A DNA stretch of 14,911 nt. Origin: Kordia sp045105435. GTDB taxonomy: Bacteria; Bacteroidota; Bacteroidia; Flavobacteriales; Flavobacteriaceae. The notes under the pieces were generated by a model. It was not told the DNA's origin, made no database searches, and saw only the letters and a program-made list of their open reading frames with translations. Position numbers and translations under genes: made by a program. How positions within the stretch are numbered: the stretch's first letter is position 1; each line of letters starts with the position of its first letter. The stretch spans positions 1-14,911 of the forward strand of contig NZ_JBGCDL010000022.1 in assembly GCF_045105435.1 (NCBI RefSeq). The letters are read 5' to 3'. Positions 6,339 to 14,658 of this stretch are shown piece by piece.

Positions 6339-9300
6339 ATGAAAAAACTACTACTGCAATTCCTTATTCTATTTCTGCCTTTTATTGCGATTTCTCAAAT
6401 ATTTGTTCCAGATGATAATTTTGAACAAGCACTCATTGATTTAGGATACGATTCTGGTCCGCTAGATAATTTTGTGCCTTTTGCTAATATTGCCAGTGTT
6501 ACTAGTTTAGATATCAGCGCTAAAGGAATTTCAGACTTAACTGGAATTAACGGTTTTCCTAGTTTGCAAACGCTGTATTGTAATGACAATCAGTTGTCTA
6601 CAATTAATTTAACTAACAATGCACAATTAGTAGATTTACGTCTTAATGACAACAATCTCGTATTTGTGAGTCTAAGCAATCTAACACAGCTAGAAATTTT
6701 TAGTGCGAATAACAATCAGTTGACGAGTCTCAATGTTTCGTTCAATCCTGCATTGCGAGGCATTTCTGTTTCTCAAAACAATCTTACTTCTTTAGACACG
6801 AGTAGCAACCCGTTTTTAATACAAATTATTTGCGATCGAAACCAATTAACTTCTTTAACATTAGATACATTCTCTGATTTAAGAGAATTATACTGTTATG
6901 AAAATCAACTAACTTCTTTGGATGTAAGTACTAATTTTGACTTAGAAATTTTATGGTGTCGAAGCAATCAATTAACAGCTTTAAACACGACAGGAATTAC
7001 GGCTTTAAAAACGTTTGTAGCGTATGCCAATCAATTAAATACTGTTGATGTAAGCACAAATACGGCTCTCGAATTGTTATCATTAGGCGATAACAATCTC
7101 TCAACAATCAACGTAAGTAATCATCCGCTTTTAACTGAATTATATGTAAGCGAAAATAATCTCACAAGTTTAAATGTAACTTCTAGTCCATTATTAGAAG
7201 AACTTTGGTATGAGAAAAACCAAGTAAATACGGTCAATACAACGGGATTAACCAATTTAAAAACCTATGTTGCTTTTGACAATCAATTAGCGTCTATTGA
7301 TGTCAGTACAAATACTGCGCTCAATTTGTTGTCATTAGGAACGAACAATCTATCTGCAATCAACGTAAATAACAATACGCTTTTAACTGAATTATATCTT
7401 AGCGAAAATCAACTTACTACAGTAGATGTGACTGCTAATTCGTTGTTGGAAATATTTTGGTGTAATCAAAATCAAATCAATACGGTCAATACAGCTGGTT
7501 TAACTAATTTAGAAACTTATGTTGCTTTCAACAATCAATTAAACGCAGTTGATGTAAGTACCAATTCTGCACTCAATTTATTATCTATAGGTTTTAATAA
7601 TATCACTGCTGTAGATGTGAGTAATAACCTACTTTTAACCGAATTTTACACACAAGCAAATCAATTAAGTACAGTGGATGTAAGTGTAAACACAGCGTTG
7701 GAGAAATTTTGGTGTTTCGATAATCAATTGTCCATACTTGATGTTTCAAATAATCAAAGTTTAGTGAGTTTAGATATTGGCACAAATAATTATACTACAC
7801 TTGATTTAAGCGCAAACACACAATTAACGGAAGTTGCGGCTACGTTTTGTCCGAATTTGACAGAATTTAACATGAAGAACGGAAATAATACTATTATTAC
7901 GGACTTTATCGTTAGAAACAATCCTAATTTAACTTGTATAGAAGTGAACAACGCAGCTTACAGCACTGCAAATTGGACAGCTATTGATATAGAAACAAGC
8001 TTTAACGAAAACTGTAATTACGGAAATATATACGTTCCCGATGATAATTTTGAGCAGGCTTTGATCTTTTTAGGATACGATTCGGGACCTTTAGACGATT
8101 ATGTACCTGCAGAAAATATAAATACAGTAACCACCTTAAACTTAGTTGCACGTGGAATTTCAGACATGACAGGAATAGAAGGTTTTACGGCATTAGAAGA
8201 ATTAAACTGTACTCTAAATACGATTTCAAACATAGATATATCTGCAAATACAGTTCTTACCAGCCTAAATGTGAGTAACAATACAATTTCAGAATTAAAC
8301 ATTACCGCAAATCTAGCGCTTGAAAATTTAGATGTAAGCAATAACATGTTGAATTCATTAGACTTAAACGATCATGCGCAATTGACCGAATTTAATGGTG
8401 CTAACAATGATTTTATTCTATTACTTATAAAAAACGGAAACAATACAAACATTACCAATTTTACTACAGTAAACAATCCGAACTTAACCTGTATTGAGGT
8501 TGATGATGTCGCGTACAGTACTGCCAACTGGACAAATATTGATTCGCAAACAAGTTTCAACACCGATTGCGATCAATTTTATACCTATGTTCCCGATGAT
8601 AATTTTGAACAAGCCTTAATTGATTTAGGATACGACGCAGGACCATTAAATAATTATGTTTTAACAGCAAATATCAATTCGGTAACGTCATTAAATGTTC
8701 GCTACAAAGGAATTGCAGATTTAGAAGGAATACACGATTTTACAGCGCTAGAAATTCTCGACTGTAGAAACAATTCGTTAACAAGCCTAGACATTAGACC
8801 TAATGTAAACCTAGAAGTGCTAAATTGTGCGTTTAATGCAATTTCTTCTATTGATGTAACAAATAACTATGCTTTGCAACGACTTACATTATGGGATAAC
8901 GATTTCACAGAATTAAACGTTAGCAATAATCTTGCACTAGAATATTTGGATGTAGACGAAAACAATATTAACACCTTAGATGTTTCTCAAAATCTACAAT
9001 TATTTAGAATTTACTGTGCGTTGAATGACTTGGAAAGACTCAATGTAAAAAATGGCAACAATACAAACTTTACTACTTTCATCGCCTATGGAAATCCAAA
9101 ACTAACCTGCGTCGAGGTTGATAATGCAGCTTACAGTACGGCAAACTGGACATCCATTGATGATCAAACGAGTTTTAGTGAAGGCTGTTTTTACGATCTC
9201 ACGTATGTGCCCGACAATAATTTTGAGCAAGCCTTAATTGATTTAGGATACGATACTGCTCCTTTGGACGATTATGTGTCAACAACAGCTATAGAAGCAA

Positions 9301-11660
9301 TTACGACTTTAGATATAAGTGATTTAGGAATCATGGACTTAACAGGAATAGAAGATTTTACAGCATTGCAAGAACTCAATTGTTCCATGAATGCGTTATC
9401 AACATTAGATATAAGTTATAATATAAATTTAACGAACCTAAACTGTGCTACAAACACACTAACGACACTCGATATTTTTAACAATACTAAACTAACAACG
9501 CTTAATGTAAGTGAAAATATGTTGTCTAATCTTAATGTGATTAACAATGTATTACTAGAATCTGTGAACATTAACGACAATAACATCACGGTATTAAATG
9601 TAAACTTACATCCGGAATTAAACCAACTATCTGCGCAAAACAATGCACTACAAATACTAAACGTTAAAAACGGAAACAACACAAGTTTTACAGCATTTAC
9701 AGCTACAGGAAATCCGCTTTTAACCTGTATTCAAGTAGACAATGCGGTTTGGAGTACTGCCAATTGGACAAGTGTTGATGTACAAACAAGTTTCAATGAA
9801 GATTGTGGATATGCAACCTATGTTCCCGACGATAATTTTGAACAAGCCTTAATTGATTTAGGCTACGATTCAGGACCGCTTGATGACTTTGTGACAACTG
9901 CAAATATAAATACGATTACTACCTTAGATGTGAGTAATGAAAGTATAAATGATCTCAGAGGAATAGAAGCTTTTTCAGCGCTAGAAACTTTAGATTGTTC
10001 TGGCAATGCGATCACCGACTTAAATGTAAGTGCAAATACTTCGTTACAAATACTAAGATGTGAATTCTCTGGAATTACCAATTTAAACGTAAGTACACCA
10101 AGCTTAGAAGAATTATATTGTGCTGTTAATGAATTAGAAACCTTGGATTTAAGTAACAATCCAGAATTGTTTTTTTTAAAAGCCGATCTTAATAATTTTG
10201 AAACTATAGATTTGAGTGCAAATGTGAAATTGACAGATGTTGATCTTTATCAGAATCGCTTGACAAGTTTAGACGTATCTTCAAATATTCTCTTAGAATA
10301 CTTGCGATGTGAAAGCAATGATATCAGAACTTTAGATGTGCGAAATTTGCCAGCATTAAGTTTTCTAAACTATTCACGTAATAAGTTAAGAACTATTGAT
10401 GTAAGTAACAATCCGAATTTGACAGGACTATATGTTTTAGGAAACTTTTTATCAGAAATAGATGTGAGTGCCAATGTTAATATTGCAACCCTAGATATTT
10501 CAGGAAATTTTTTATCGGAAATTGATGTAAGTGCAAATACAGTACTAGCTAACTTATACATTGACGCCAATCCTATAACTGAAATTGCATTAGATACAAA
10601 CGTAGCTTTGCGATTACTATTTTGCGTCAATACACTAGTAACAAACATAGATTTAAGTCTAAATACCAATCTAAATGCACTTTTAGTAGATAGAAATCCG
10701 CAACTGAATACGTTAAACATTCAAAATGGGAACAACTCAAACATCTATCTTTTCAATGCAGATACAAACCCAAATCTTTACTGTATTTTAGTAGATGATG
10801 CCGCGGAAAGTATCACTAATTTGACAGATGTTGACGCACAAGTAAGCTTTAACGAAACAAGTTGTAACTATATTGAGCTTGGCGCGAAAGTACGCTTACA
10901 AGGCGCTAGTTTAAATCCAAACACAGGAGAAGAAGCTTTAATGCGAGACGATTTACGCGTCAACGGACTCATCAGCGCAACATCACCGTACGGAGACGGC
11001 GCAACTGCAAGTACGTTAGTGCGTACAAATGATAACGCAGAAAATTCAATGGTAGATTGGGTTTGGGTAGAAGTAAGAGAAATCAATAATCCAACAAATA
11101 TCATAGCAGCGCAATCGGGAATCTTACAGCGCGATGGCGATATTGTCGCTACTGATGACAACTTAACAACACCCTTAACCTTTGATGCGCTTCCAGTAGC
11201 AAAATATCATGTAGTTATAAAACACCGCAATCACTTAGGAGTCATGACAGAAAGCTCAATAACATTAAAGCAAGCGACTACTACTGTCGATTTTACAGAT
11301 GCAACCAATCAAATAACTTACGGAAGCAACGCACAAACTATGTCGGGAATGCAAGCAAATACAACGGGAATGTGGTCAGGAAATGTAAACGGCGATACCA
11401 TTGTACAATATTCGGGAACCAATCCTGATACGCCAAATATCTTATCAATCGTATTAAATGATGTTGGAAACTTCTTAAACTTTCCAACCTATGTCATAAG
11501 TGGTTACAATACCAATGATGTTAACATGGATGGAAGTACACAATATTCTGGAACCAATCCAGATACGCCAATAATTTTACAAAACGTATTGGCACATCCT
11601 GGAAATTTCTTAAACTTTAGCACCTATCAAATCATAGAACAGTTACCGGAAAATGACTAA
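6339..11660 (+). CDS. Giant secreted protein: five capped leucine-rich repeat solenoids plus C-terminal adhesin/dockerin-like region
   Basis: 1773 residues. The start is ATG 6339, giving MKKLLLQFLILFLPFIAISQ; a TTG three bases earlier is in frame but has no advantage. After the signal peptide come five modules, each opened by a cap reading V-P-D-(D/N)-N-F-E-Q-A-L-I-x-L-G-Y-D, with the valine at residues 23, 566, 751, 957 and 1162. Each continues with roughly 21-residue leucine-rich repeats (L-x-x-L-D-V-S-x-N-x-x-L pattern) and closes with a cap of the type NPNLTCIEVDNAAYSTANWT...SFNxxC. From about residue 1511 a different region begins (LGAKVRLQGASLN...LMRDDLRVNGLI... KHRNHLGVMTE), known to me from C-termini of large Bacteroidota surface proteins. 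It ends in two related 45-residue units with N-x-N-x-D at 1682-1686 and D-x-N-x-D-G at 1727-1732, resembling calcium-binding dockerin loops. No type A sorting domain is visible, so its anchoring differs from the propeller's. Protein or glycan binding at the surface is inference. Confidence 0.85.
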   Translation: MKKLLLQFLILFLPFIAISQIFVPDDNFEQALIDLGYDSGPLDNFVPFANIASVTSLDISAKGISDLTGINGFPSLQTLYCNDNQLSTINLTNNAQLVDLRLNDNNLVFVSLSNLTQLEIFSANNNQLTSLNVSFNPALRGISVSQNNLTSLDTSSNPFLIQIICDRNQLTSLTLDTFSDLRELYCYENQLTSLDVSTNFDLEILWCRSNQLTALNTTGITALKTFVAYANQLNTVDVSTNTALELLSLGDNNLSTINVSNHPLLTELYVSENNLTSLNVTSSPLLEELWYEKNQVNTVNTTGLTNLKTYVAFDNQLASIDVSTNTALNLLSLGTNNLSAINVNNNTLLTELYLSENQLTTVDVTANSLLEIFWCNQNQINTVNTAGLTNLETYVAFNNQLNAVDVSTNSALNLLSIGFNNITAVDVSNNLLLTEFYTQANQLSTVDVSVNTALEKFWCFDNQLSILDVSNNQSLVSLDIGTNNYTTLDLSANTQLTEVAATFCPNLTEFNMKNGNNTIITDFIVRNNPNLTCIEVNNAAYSTANWTAIDIETSFNENCNYGNIYVPDDNFEQALIFLGYDSGPLDDYVPAENINTVTTLNLVARGISDMTGIEGFTALEELNCTLNTISNIDISANTVLTSLNVSNNTISELNITANLALENLDVSNNMLNSLDLNDHAQLTEFNGANNDFILLLIKNGNNTNITNFTTVNNPNLTCIEVDDVAYSTANWTNIDSQTSFNTDCDQFYTYVPDDNFEQALIDLGYDAGPLNNYVLTANINSVTSLNVRYKGIADLEGIHDFTALEILDCRNNSLTSLDIRPNVNLEVLNCAFNAISSIDVTNNYALQRLTLWDNDFTELNVSNNLALEYLDVDENNINTLDVSQNLQLFRIYCALNDLERLNVKNGNNTNFTTFIAYGNPKLTCVEVDNAAYSTANWTSIDDQTSFSEGCFYDLTYVPDNNFEQALIDLGYDTAPLDDYVSTTAIEAITTLDISDLGIMDLTGIEDFTALQELNCSMNALSTLDISYNINLTNLNCATNTLTTLDIFNNTKLTTLNVSENMLSNLNVINNVLLESVNINDNNITVLNVNLHPELNQLSAQNNALQILNVKNGNNTSFTAFTATGNPLLTCIQVDNAVWSTANWTSVDVQTSFNEDCGYATYVPDDNFEQALIDLGYDSGPLDDFVTTANINTITTLDVSNESINDLRGIEAFSALETLDCSGNAITDLNVSANTSLQILRCEFSGITNLNVSTPSLEELYCAVNELETLDLSNNPELFFLKADLNNFETIDLSANVKLTDVDLYQNRLTSLDVSSNILLEYLRCESNDIRTLDVRNLPALSFLNYSRNKLRTIDVSNNPNLTGLYVLGNFLSEIDVSANVNIATLDISGNFLSEIDVSANTVLANLYIDANPITEIALDTNVALRLLFCVNTLVTNIDLSLNTNLNALLVDRNPQLNTLNIQNGNNSNIYLFNADTNPNLYCILVDDAAESITNLTDVDAQVSFNETSCNYIELGAKVRLQGASLNPNTGEEALMRDDLRVNGLISATSPYGDGATASTLVRTNDNAENSMVDWVWVEVREINNPTNIIAAQSGILQRDGDIVATDDNLTTPLTFDALPVAKYHVVIKHRNHLGVMTESSITLKQATTTVDFTDATNQITYGSNAQTMSGMQANTTGMWSGNVNGDTIVQYSGTNPDTPNILSIVLNDVGNFLNFPTYVISGYNTNDVNMDGSTQYSGTNPDTPIILQNVLAHPGNFLNFSTYQIIEQLPEND
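6405..10870 (+). repeat. Five tandem cap-LRR-cap modules within the giant gene
   Basis: Module starts, taken at the conserved valine codon of the N-terminal cap, are 6405, 8034, 8589, 9207 and 9822; the last closes near 10870. Lengths are about 1629, 555, 618, 615 and 1048 bp. The caps are nearly identical in protein sequence while the repeats between them differ, so modules were duplicated whole and then modules 1 and 5 gained extra leucine-rich repeats. Confidence 0.85.
6942..7697 (+). repeat. Three exact-length 252-bp higher-order LRR repeats in module 1
   Basis: Units begin at 6942, 7194 and 7446, and a partial fourth begins at 7698. Each codes for 84 residues, four 21-residue leucine-rich repeats, in the same order: an L-E-x-x-W line, a T-G/A-L/I-T line with T-Y/F-V-A, a V-D-V-S-T-N line with L-L-S, and a line ending in L-L-T-E. 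The three periods are exactly 252 bp, which indicates unequal crossing-over or slippage of a four-repeat block. Confidence 0.85.
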
Positions 11661-11677
11661 GAGCAATCAAACAATAC

Positions 11678-11711
11678 AAAGAGCGTCATTTTTTTAAAGT
11701 GGCGCTTTTTT
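11678..11711 (+). terminator. Rho-independent terminator of the leucine-rich giant
   Basis: AGCGTCA (11682-11688) pairs with TGGCGCT (11700-11706) with one G-T wobble; the stem extends inward through T-A pairs around a three-base loop and is followed by a T run to 11711. It starts about 20 bases after the stop codon, so the regulator downstream is probably transcribed separately. Confidence 0.8.
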
Positions 11712-11722
11712 AGTTTTAAAAA

Positions 11723-11752
11723 TTCATCACTAAGTACGTGTTAATTAATCAC
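11723..11752 (+). promoter_or_regulatory. Degenerate second operator-like pair upstream of the regulator
   Basis: TTCATCAC (11723-11730), identical to the second half of site B, is followed 22 bp later by TTAATCAC (11745-11752), two bases off the consensus. The orientation matches sites A and B. No TATTTTTG box lies 39 bp further on; the nearest similar string is TAACTTTT at 11785. It could be an auxiliary or decayed site, or chance in AT-rich DNA. Confidence 0.3.
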
Positions 11753-11832
11753 TTTTCTAATCTGTTAAAACAAATCTATAAGTATAACTTTTTTAAAGAA
11801 TAGTTCAATAAAGTCAATAAATAAAAGGTTTT

Positions 11833-11861
11833 GTGACGAACACCGTTATAATAGTGACGAA
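11833..11861 (-). promoter_or_regulatory. Paired LytTR-type operator, site C, inverted relative to the gene
   Basis: GTGACGAA, the complement of TTCGTCAC, occurs at 11833-11840 and 11854-11861, exactly 21 bp apart. The pair ends 37 bp before the TATTTTTG box at 11899. The gene upstream is also on the plus strand and ends in a terminator, so the pair can only serve the regulator gene. Read on the complementary strand, the 13-base spacer starts TATT, like the 13-base spacer of site A. Confidence 0.7.
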
Positions 11862-11898
11862 CAGAATTTCGCTAATTTCATTATAGTTTAAATAATAG

Positions 11899-11906
11899 TA
11901 TTTTTG
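11899..11906 (+). promoter_or_regulatory. -7 promoter box TATTTTTG for the regulator
   Basis: This is the third copy of the octamer in the same position relative to an operator pair. It lies only six bases upstream of the ATG at 11913, so transcription would start at or within a base or two of the start codon. No TTG -33 element lies between operator C and the box. Confidence 0.5.
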
Positions 11907-11912
11907 TGTAAA

Positions 11913-14459
11913 ATGCAAACATTGAAACACTACCAACTTTTTATCTTCTTGTTTTTCGGACTAAATTTCTGTCACGCGCAACAATATACATACAAACAAT
12001 TTGGTCTAGATGACGGTTTGCCGAGTTCGCAGGTATATGATATCTATCAAAGTAAGCAAGGATATGTTTGGTTTACTACTGACAAAGGATTATCAAGATA
12101 TAACGGATACGAATTTGAAAACTTTACGACAAAAGACGGTTTACCTGATAATGTTACTTTAGATTTCTTTCCTCAAAAAAATGGAGAAATTTGGTGTTAT
12201 GGATATGAAACGAAAAAAATATTTTACTTTAATGAAAACTTTGATGGATTCAAAGAGTTTCAATACAACGATAAACTAAAACCATTTTTTGGTTCAGAAA
12301 GCATTGTAAAAAGTCTAGTAATTGATAAAAATAAAACCATACATCTTGGTGGTTATCGTTTACATGGTAGCATTGAAATAACAAAAAATGGACAAGTAAC
12401 CAATTCTTTTGATAAATATGACAAAGATGATATAGGCGTACAAAGATCAATTTCTTTTAACCTAAAGAAAAAAAACTTCTTCATAAGACATAATTCGTAT
12501 GCTGCTACAGAAAATATTTTAAATTTTGTAGAAATAGATACTTCCAGTTCGCGCATAAAGTTCGATATTTTAAATGACAAACAATCTATCGCAATAAACG
12601 ATAATGATCTCTATATTTTTTCTACCGATAATGCGACTAAAGTCCTAAAGGTAAAGCGTGCGCCAATAGGAATTAAACGCATTGATGATGCACATTTTTT
12701 TATTGGGTATTACAACAACGGCGCAGAAGTTAAAAATGTTTCTGGAGAAGTTTTAAAGACATTCCTTCCTAAAAAATCAGTTACAAATTTCTTTATTGAT
12801 GCTGAAGGAGGTTATTGGTTTAGTACGTTGCATCATGGCGTTTTTTATTTAAAAAATCCGGATATGAATGTACTAAGTAAAGAACACTTCTATTCGCTTA
12901 CAAGAGATACCGAAAGAGTTTTATATGCAGGTTCAAATAATGGGAACATTATAAAAATTCATCAAAACAAAATAGATACTATTTACAAAGCACTAAATAC
13001 CCACAAAACAATTGTAGCCTATGATACCATCAATAATCATTTGTATAGCTACAGTGATCGTGGTTTTAAAAATCACATGGCTCTAGATTTAAAATTTGAA
13101 GGTTTTGTTCGGAAAATACCAGAAAATGTAGCAAATCCGTTACTAAAATTGCATTCAAACAGAGTTGTGATTGTTGAGAATGATTCGTTAAAAGATTTTT
13201 TTATTGAGGGTAAACTACGAGATGTTTGTATGTATAAAAACACAACGCTCATTGGAACATCAAACGGTTTATTAATAAAAAAAGACAGCCTTTTGCAAAA
13301 AGATTCCTCTTTCAATTTCTTAAAACTCCGAATTAACGACATTGATACAAATAGAAAAAGAAACACAGCATACATAGCAACACATGGTGCTGGTGTTGTG
13401 GTGTACGGAAATCAAAAATATGCAATTGATGAAGATAAAGGTCTTACAAGTAATATTGTAAATGAAGTTTGTGTAGAAAATGATAGCATTGTTTGGGCAT
13501 GTACAAATATAGGCCTCAATAGAATCTCTTTTCAGTCAGATGAAACTTATACAATAACAACCATTACAAAAGATGATGGTTTGCTAAGTAACGACATCAA
13601 TGATGTAGAAATCATAAATGATACGATTTGGGTTGCTACAAAAAACGGGTTGTGTTACTTTAAAAAAGACATTATTGTAGAAAAATACAGTTCAAAAATA
13701 CTTTCCTTGGTTATCAATGAAGTAAAAGTGAATTCAAAAATAATTGATACACAAAATATAAAACTTCCATACGACCAAAATGATATAAGCTTTTCATTAC
13801 AAGCCATATCGCAGAAAAACGCTAGCAAAATCAGCTATGTATACAGACTTAAAGAAGTAGATGCCAATTGGACATATACAAAAAATAGAAACATTCGTTT
13901 TCCATCGTTATCGCCAGGAAATTACACCTTTCAAGTAAAAGCGAGCGTATTAAATAATGTGGATGATACCATAGTAACTTACAAATTTAAAATAGGATTT
14001 CCATTTTGGAAAACTTGGTGGTTTTATGGAATATGTATGGTATTTATTGGTGGAATTGTATATTTATTTTTCAAAATTCGCGTCCTCTCATATAACAAAG
14101 ATATCATAAGAGAACTCATCCGATTGGCTATAAAACGCTTAAAGCGGAAAGAAAAATTTCTTCACTTTCGTTCAAATGGAGAAGATTTCAAAATTCCTAC
14201 ATACGAAATTCTATTCATCAAATCGCAAGGAAACTATTTAGACATTATCACAGAAAAGAAAAACTACACAATTCGATGTAAAATAGGCGATTTCATCGCA
14301 ACAACGCCCGACGTTTTAGAATACCTAAGAATACATCGTTCATACATCATCCGAATAGATCAGGTATCGAGTAAAGGAAAAAATTGGGTAGTCATCAAAG
14401 AACAAAAAATTCCAGTAGGAGAGACGTATCTAAATCAATTGGAAAAAATTCAATTCTAG
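11913..14459 (+). CDS. Membrane-spanning one-component regulator: periplasmic propeller, Y_Y_Y domain, TM helix, LytTR DNA-binding domain
   Basis: 848 residues from ATG 11913. An in-frame TTG at 11904 overlaps the -7 box and is less likely. Order seen: signal peptide (about 1-23, ending FCHAQ), two-component-regulator propeller repeats (opening KQFGLDDGLPSSQVYDIYQS with GYVWFTTDKGLSRYNG, later repeats ending in W-x-x-T/C-x-x-G-L), a Y_Y_Y domain (about 610-695, with YVYRLKEVDANW and FPSLSPGNYTFQVKAS), one transmembrane helix (about 702-724), a short basic helix (about 730-748), and a LytTR domain (about 749-845, with IKSQGNYLDI, YLRIHRSYIIRID and IPVGETY). In most relatives such sensors carry a histidine kinase after the membrane; here none fits, so signal must pass straight from the periplasmic propeller to the DNA-binding domain. 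I infer a membrane-tethered transcription factor that acts at operators A, B and C, including its own promoter. The ligand is unknown. Confidence 0.85.
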   Translation: MQTLKHYQLFIFLFFGLNFCHAQQYTYKQFGLDDGLPSSQVYDIYQSKQGYVWFTTDKGLSRYNGYEFENFTTKDGLPDNVTLDFFPQKNGEIWCYGYETKKIFYFNENFDGFKEFQYNDKLKPFFGSESIVKSLVIDKNKTIHLGGYRLHGSIEITKNGQVTNSFDKYDKDDIGVQRSISFNLKKKNFFIRHNSYAATENILNFVEIDTSSSRIKFDILNDKQSIAINDNDLYIFSTDNATKVLKVKRAPIGIKRIDDAHFFIGYYNNGAEVKNVSGEVLKTFLPKKSVTNFFIDAEGGYWFSTLHHGVFYLKNPDMNVLSKEHFYSLTRDTERVLYAGSNNGNIIKIHQNKIDTIYKALNTHKTIVAYDTINNHLYSYSDRGFKNHMALDLKFEGFVRKIPENVANPLLKLHSNRVVIVENDSLKDFFIEGKLRDVCMYKNTTLIGTSNGLLIKKDSLLQKDSSFNFLKLRINDIDTNRKRNTAYIATHGAGVVVYGNQKYAIDEDKGLTSNIVNEVCVENDSIVWACTNIGLNRISFQSDETYTITTITKDDGLLSNDINDVEIINDTIWVATKNGLCYFKKDIIVEKYSSKILSLVINEVKVNSKIIDTQNIKLPYDQNDISFSLQAISQKNASKISYVYRLKEVDANWTYTKNRNIRFPSLSPGNYTFQVKASVLNNVDDTIVTYKFKIGFPFWKTWWFYGICMVFIGGIVYLFFKIRVLSYNKDIIRELIRLAIKRLKRKEKFLHFRSNGEDFKIPTYEILFIKSQGNYLDIITEKKNYTIRCKIGDFIATTPDVLEYLRIHRSYIIRIDQVSSKGKNWVVIKEQKIPVGETYLNQLEKIQF

Positions 14460-14534
14460 CGTATTAGTGATCAGGGATTAGGTCTCAGGCATTTGGTATT
14501 AGTATTGTCCAAAGATTATTTTGTGGTTCTCAAT

Positions 14535-14566
14535 AACAAATCAACAAATCAACAAATCAACAAATC
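14535..14566 (+). repeat. Four tandem copies of AACAAATC
   Basis: The 8-bp unit AACAAATC is repeated four times without change. It lies at the end of the first copy of the 73-bp-offset duplication; the second copy has only AACAAATT at the same place, so the array grew after duplication. Confidence 0.9.
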
Positions 14567-14626
14567 AGATATTAGTATTATTCAAAGAAAATTTTATGGT
14601 TCTTAGCAACAAATTAACAATAAGTG

Positions 14627-14658
14627 AAGTTTAAAAGTTTATGAGTTTATAAGTTTAT
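14627..14658 (+). repeat. Four tandem copies of an AAGTTTAT-like octamer
   Basis: AAGTTTAA, AAGTTTAT, GAGTTTAT and AAGTTTAT follow one another at 14627, 14635, 14643 and 14651. Unit length and copy number equal those of the array at 14535, though the sequence is unrelated. Confidence 0.75.

Noticed and set aside
6395..10720. Several minus-strand open frames of 60-116 codons inside the leucine-rich giant
   Set aside because: They are shadows of the repetitive plus-strand gene: positions follow the repeats, and none has a signal, motif or promoter of its own.
14535..14658. Possible CRISPR array in the 3' intergenic repeats
   Set aside because: The units are 8 bp, directly adjacent and without spacers, and no cas gene is nearby.
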